This document shows, in pieces, positions 18,966 through 19,378 of a stretch of DNA of 19,378 nucleotides (the first letter of the stretch is position 1; each line of letters starts with the position of its first letter). Source of the stretch: UMGS1387 sp045577475 (GTDB lineage Bacteria > Bacillota > Clostridia > Oscillospirales > CAG-382); NCBI GenBank assembly GCA_045577475.1, contig JAZNIM010000183.1:1-19378 (forward strand). The letters are read 5' to 3'. The notes under the pieces are model-generated. The model was not told where the DNA came from and searched no databases. It saw only the letters and a program-made list of their open reading frames with translations. A program made the translations under genes and the position numbers.

Positions 18966-19378
18966 CATAGTTTATTGAGATTGTTTTGCAATATTTCAAC
19001 GCCTGATTTTGAAACAGCGATATAATATCTTTGGGTGATGTGAATGTTGCTGTGTCCCATTTGGTTGCAAAGCAGGTGTTGCGGCGTGTTCATTTCTGCC
19101 ATGAGTGTGCCGTAGGTATGCCGCAAATAGTGATATTTAAATTCGATTTGCAAACCGCATTTTATTTCTCTTGTGGGATATTTCATGGAGTTTACGGTTT
19201 GAATTTTGCCGTCTGGGAAACAGTTTACAAGTTCAGTCGAGTAAATATATTCGCCGTTCAAATCCTCTATCAACCGTCTGTTTTGTTTTCTGACGGTTTC
19301 AAGTTGTTTATTATCTGTCAGCATTTTCTGATGTAGTTTGTTTAAATACCGTTTCATAAAATCATTGAGATATATTGT
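18965..19378 (-). CDS. int: Tyrosine integrase, C-terminal part (runs off the right edge)
   Basis: The frame stays open to the window edge, so the internal ATG at 19357 is not the start. The visible part holds most of the catalytic domain of a phage/Tn916-type tyrosine recombinase: HYLRHTYGTL (the H-x-x-R box, numbered H76 and R79 from that internal ATG), MGHSNIHITQRYY with H102, and nucleophile Y111 nine residues after that histidine. The protein inserts and excises the element at short att cores through a 3'-phosphotyrosine link. The N-terminal arm-binding domain and the first catalytic arginine lie outside the window. Its 3' end faces the WYL gene, not a visible chromosomal junction. It shows that the region from about 12122 is part of an integrative element. 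Confidence 0.92.
   Translation of the reverse strand, partial: TIYLNDFMKRYLNKLHQKMLTDNKQLETVRKQNRRLIEDLNGEYIYSTELVNCFPDGKIQTVNSMKYPTREIKCGLQIEFKYHYLRHTYGTLMAEMNTPQHLLCNQMGHSNIHITQRYYIAVSKSGVEILQNNLNKL

Larger units (their letters stand above)
12122..19378. mobile_element. Left part of an integrated mobile element (type not determined)
   Basis: From just after the rubrerythrin terminator the sequence changes character. It becomes visibly richer in A and T, its genes are small and mostly without named families, and it holds a serine recombinase, a Cro-like repressor, a WYL regulator and a tyrosine integrase at the right edge. The two tandem 143-residue paralogues and the 59-residue protein resemble short hypothetical proteins I associate with integrative conjugative elements of gut Firmicutes. 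The left border is inferred from gene order and the GTAC-rich tract. The right border, relaxase and any transfer genes are outside the window, so an ICE, a mobilisable island and a prophage-like element all remain possible. Confidence 0.65.

Overview
The window looks like the chromosome of a strictly anaerobic, low-to-moderate GC Gram-positive bacterium of the class Clostridia, probably a gut or rumen species. The grounds are strong GGAGG-type ribosome sites, many TTGACA/TATAAT promoters, the 5S and tRNA sequences, a reverse rubrerythrin, an OPT transporter paired with a PqqD-like protein, and a copper-amine-oxidase-like stalk domain protein. The species cannot be named from the sequence.

Region 1 (1-235) is the end of a ribosomal RNA operon: the 3' part of 5S rRNA, then tRNA-Asn(GTT) and a strong terminator. 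Region 2 (about 400-3160) is a graveyard of accessory genes just downstream of the tRNA: a broken ParA-type ATPase, a minus-strand cluster with the C-terminal tip of a type 50 polymorphic toxin, an acidic protein that could be its immunity partner, a metallophosphatase with an internal deletion and frameshift, and an XRE/zinc-ribbon regulator with a one-base frameshift. Decay beside a tRNA gene suggests old mobile-element traffic.

Region 3 (3177-12121) is mostly intact chromosome: a calcineurin-like phosphoesterase, an AraC regulator divergent from a WbsX/GH99-like protein it may control, a PepD-type dipeptidase, an OPT peptide transporter with a PqqD-like partner, an exported stalk-domain protein, and a reverse rubrerythrin for peroxide defence. 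The dipeptidase and transporter are neighbours with similar promoters and could form a peptide uptake and hydrolysis unit.

Region 4 (about 12122-19378, running off the right edge) is an A/T-rich integrated element. It begins with a 250-base tract holding eight GTAC-centred motifs, three of them identical 11-mers. A left-to-right accessory operon follows: two tandem paralogues of 143 residues each, a 216-residue protein, a 59-residue protein and a broken small ORF. Next come a Cro-like repressor with operators divergent from a small coiled-coil gene, a serine recombinase behind a perfect 13-bp hairpin, a two-gene membrane operon with an attenuator-like leader, a divergent WYL regulator, and a truncated tyrosine integrase. 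The WYL/membrane module, with a perfect 14-bp inverted repeat around the membrane operon's -10 box, is the best candidate for an undescribed regulated system. Relaxase and conjugation genes are not in the window, so the kind of element remains open.
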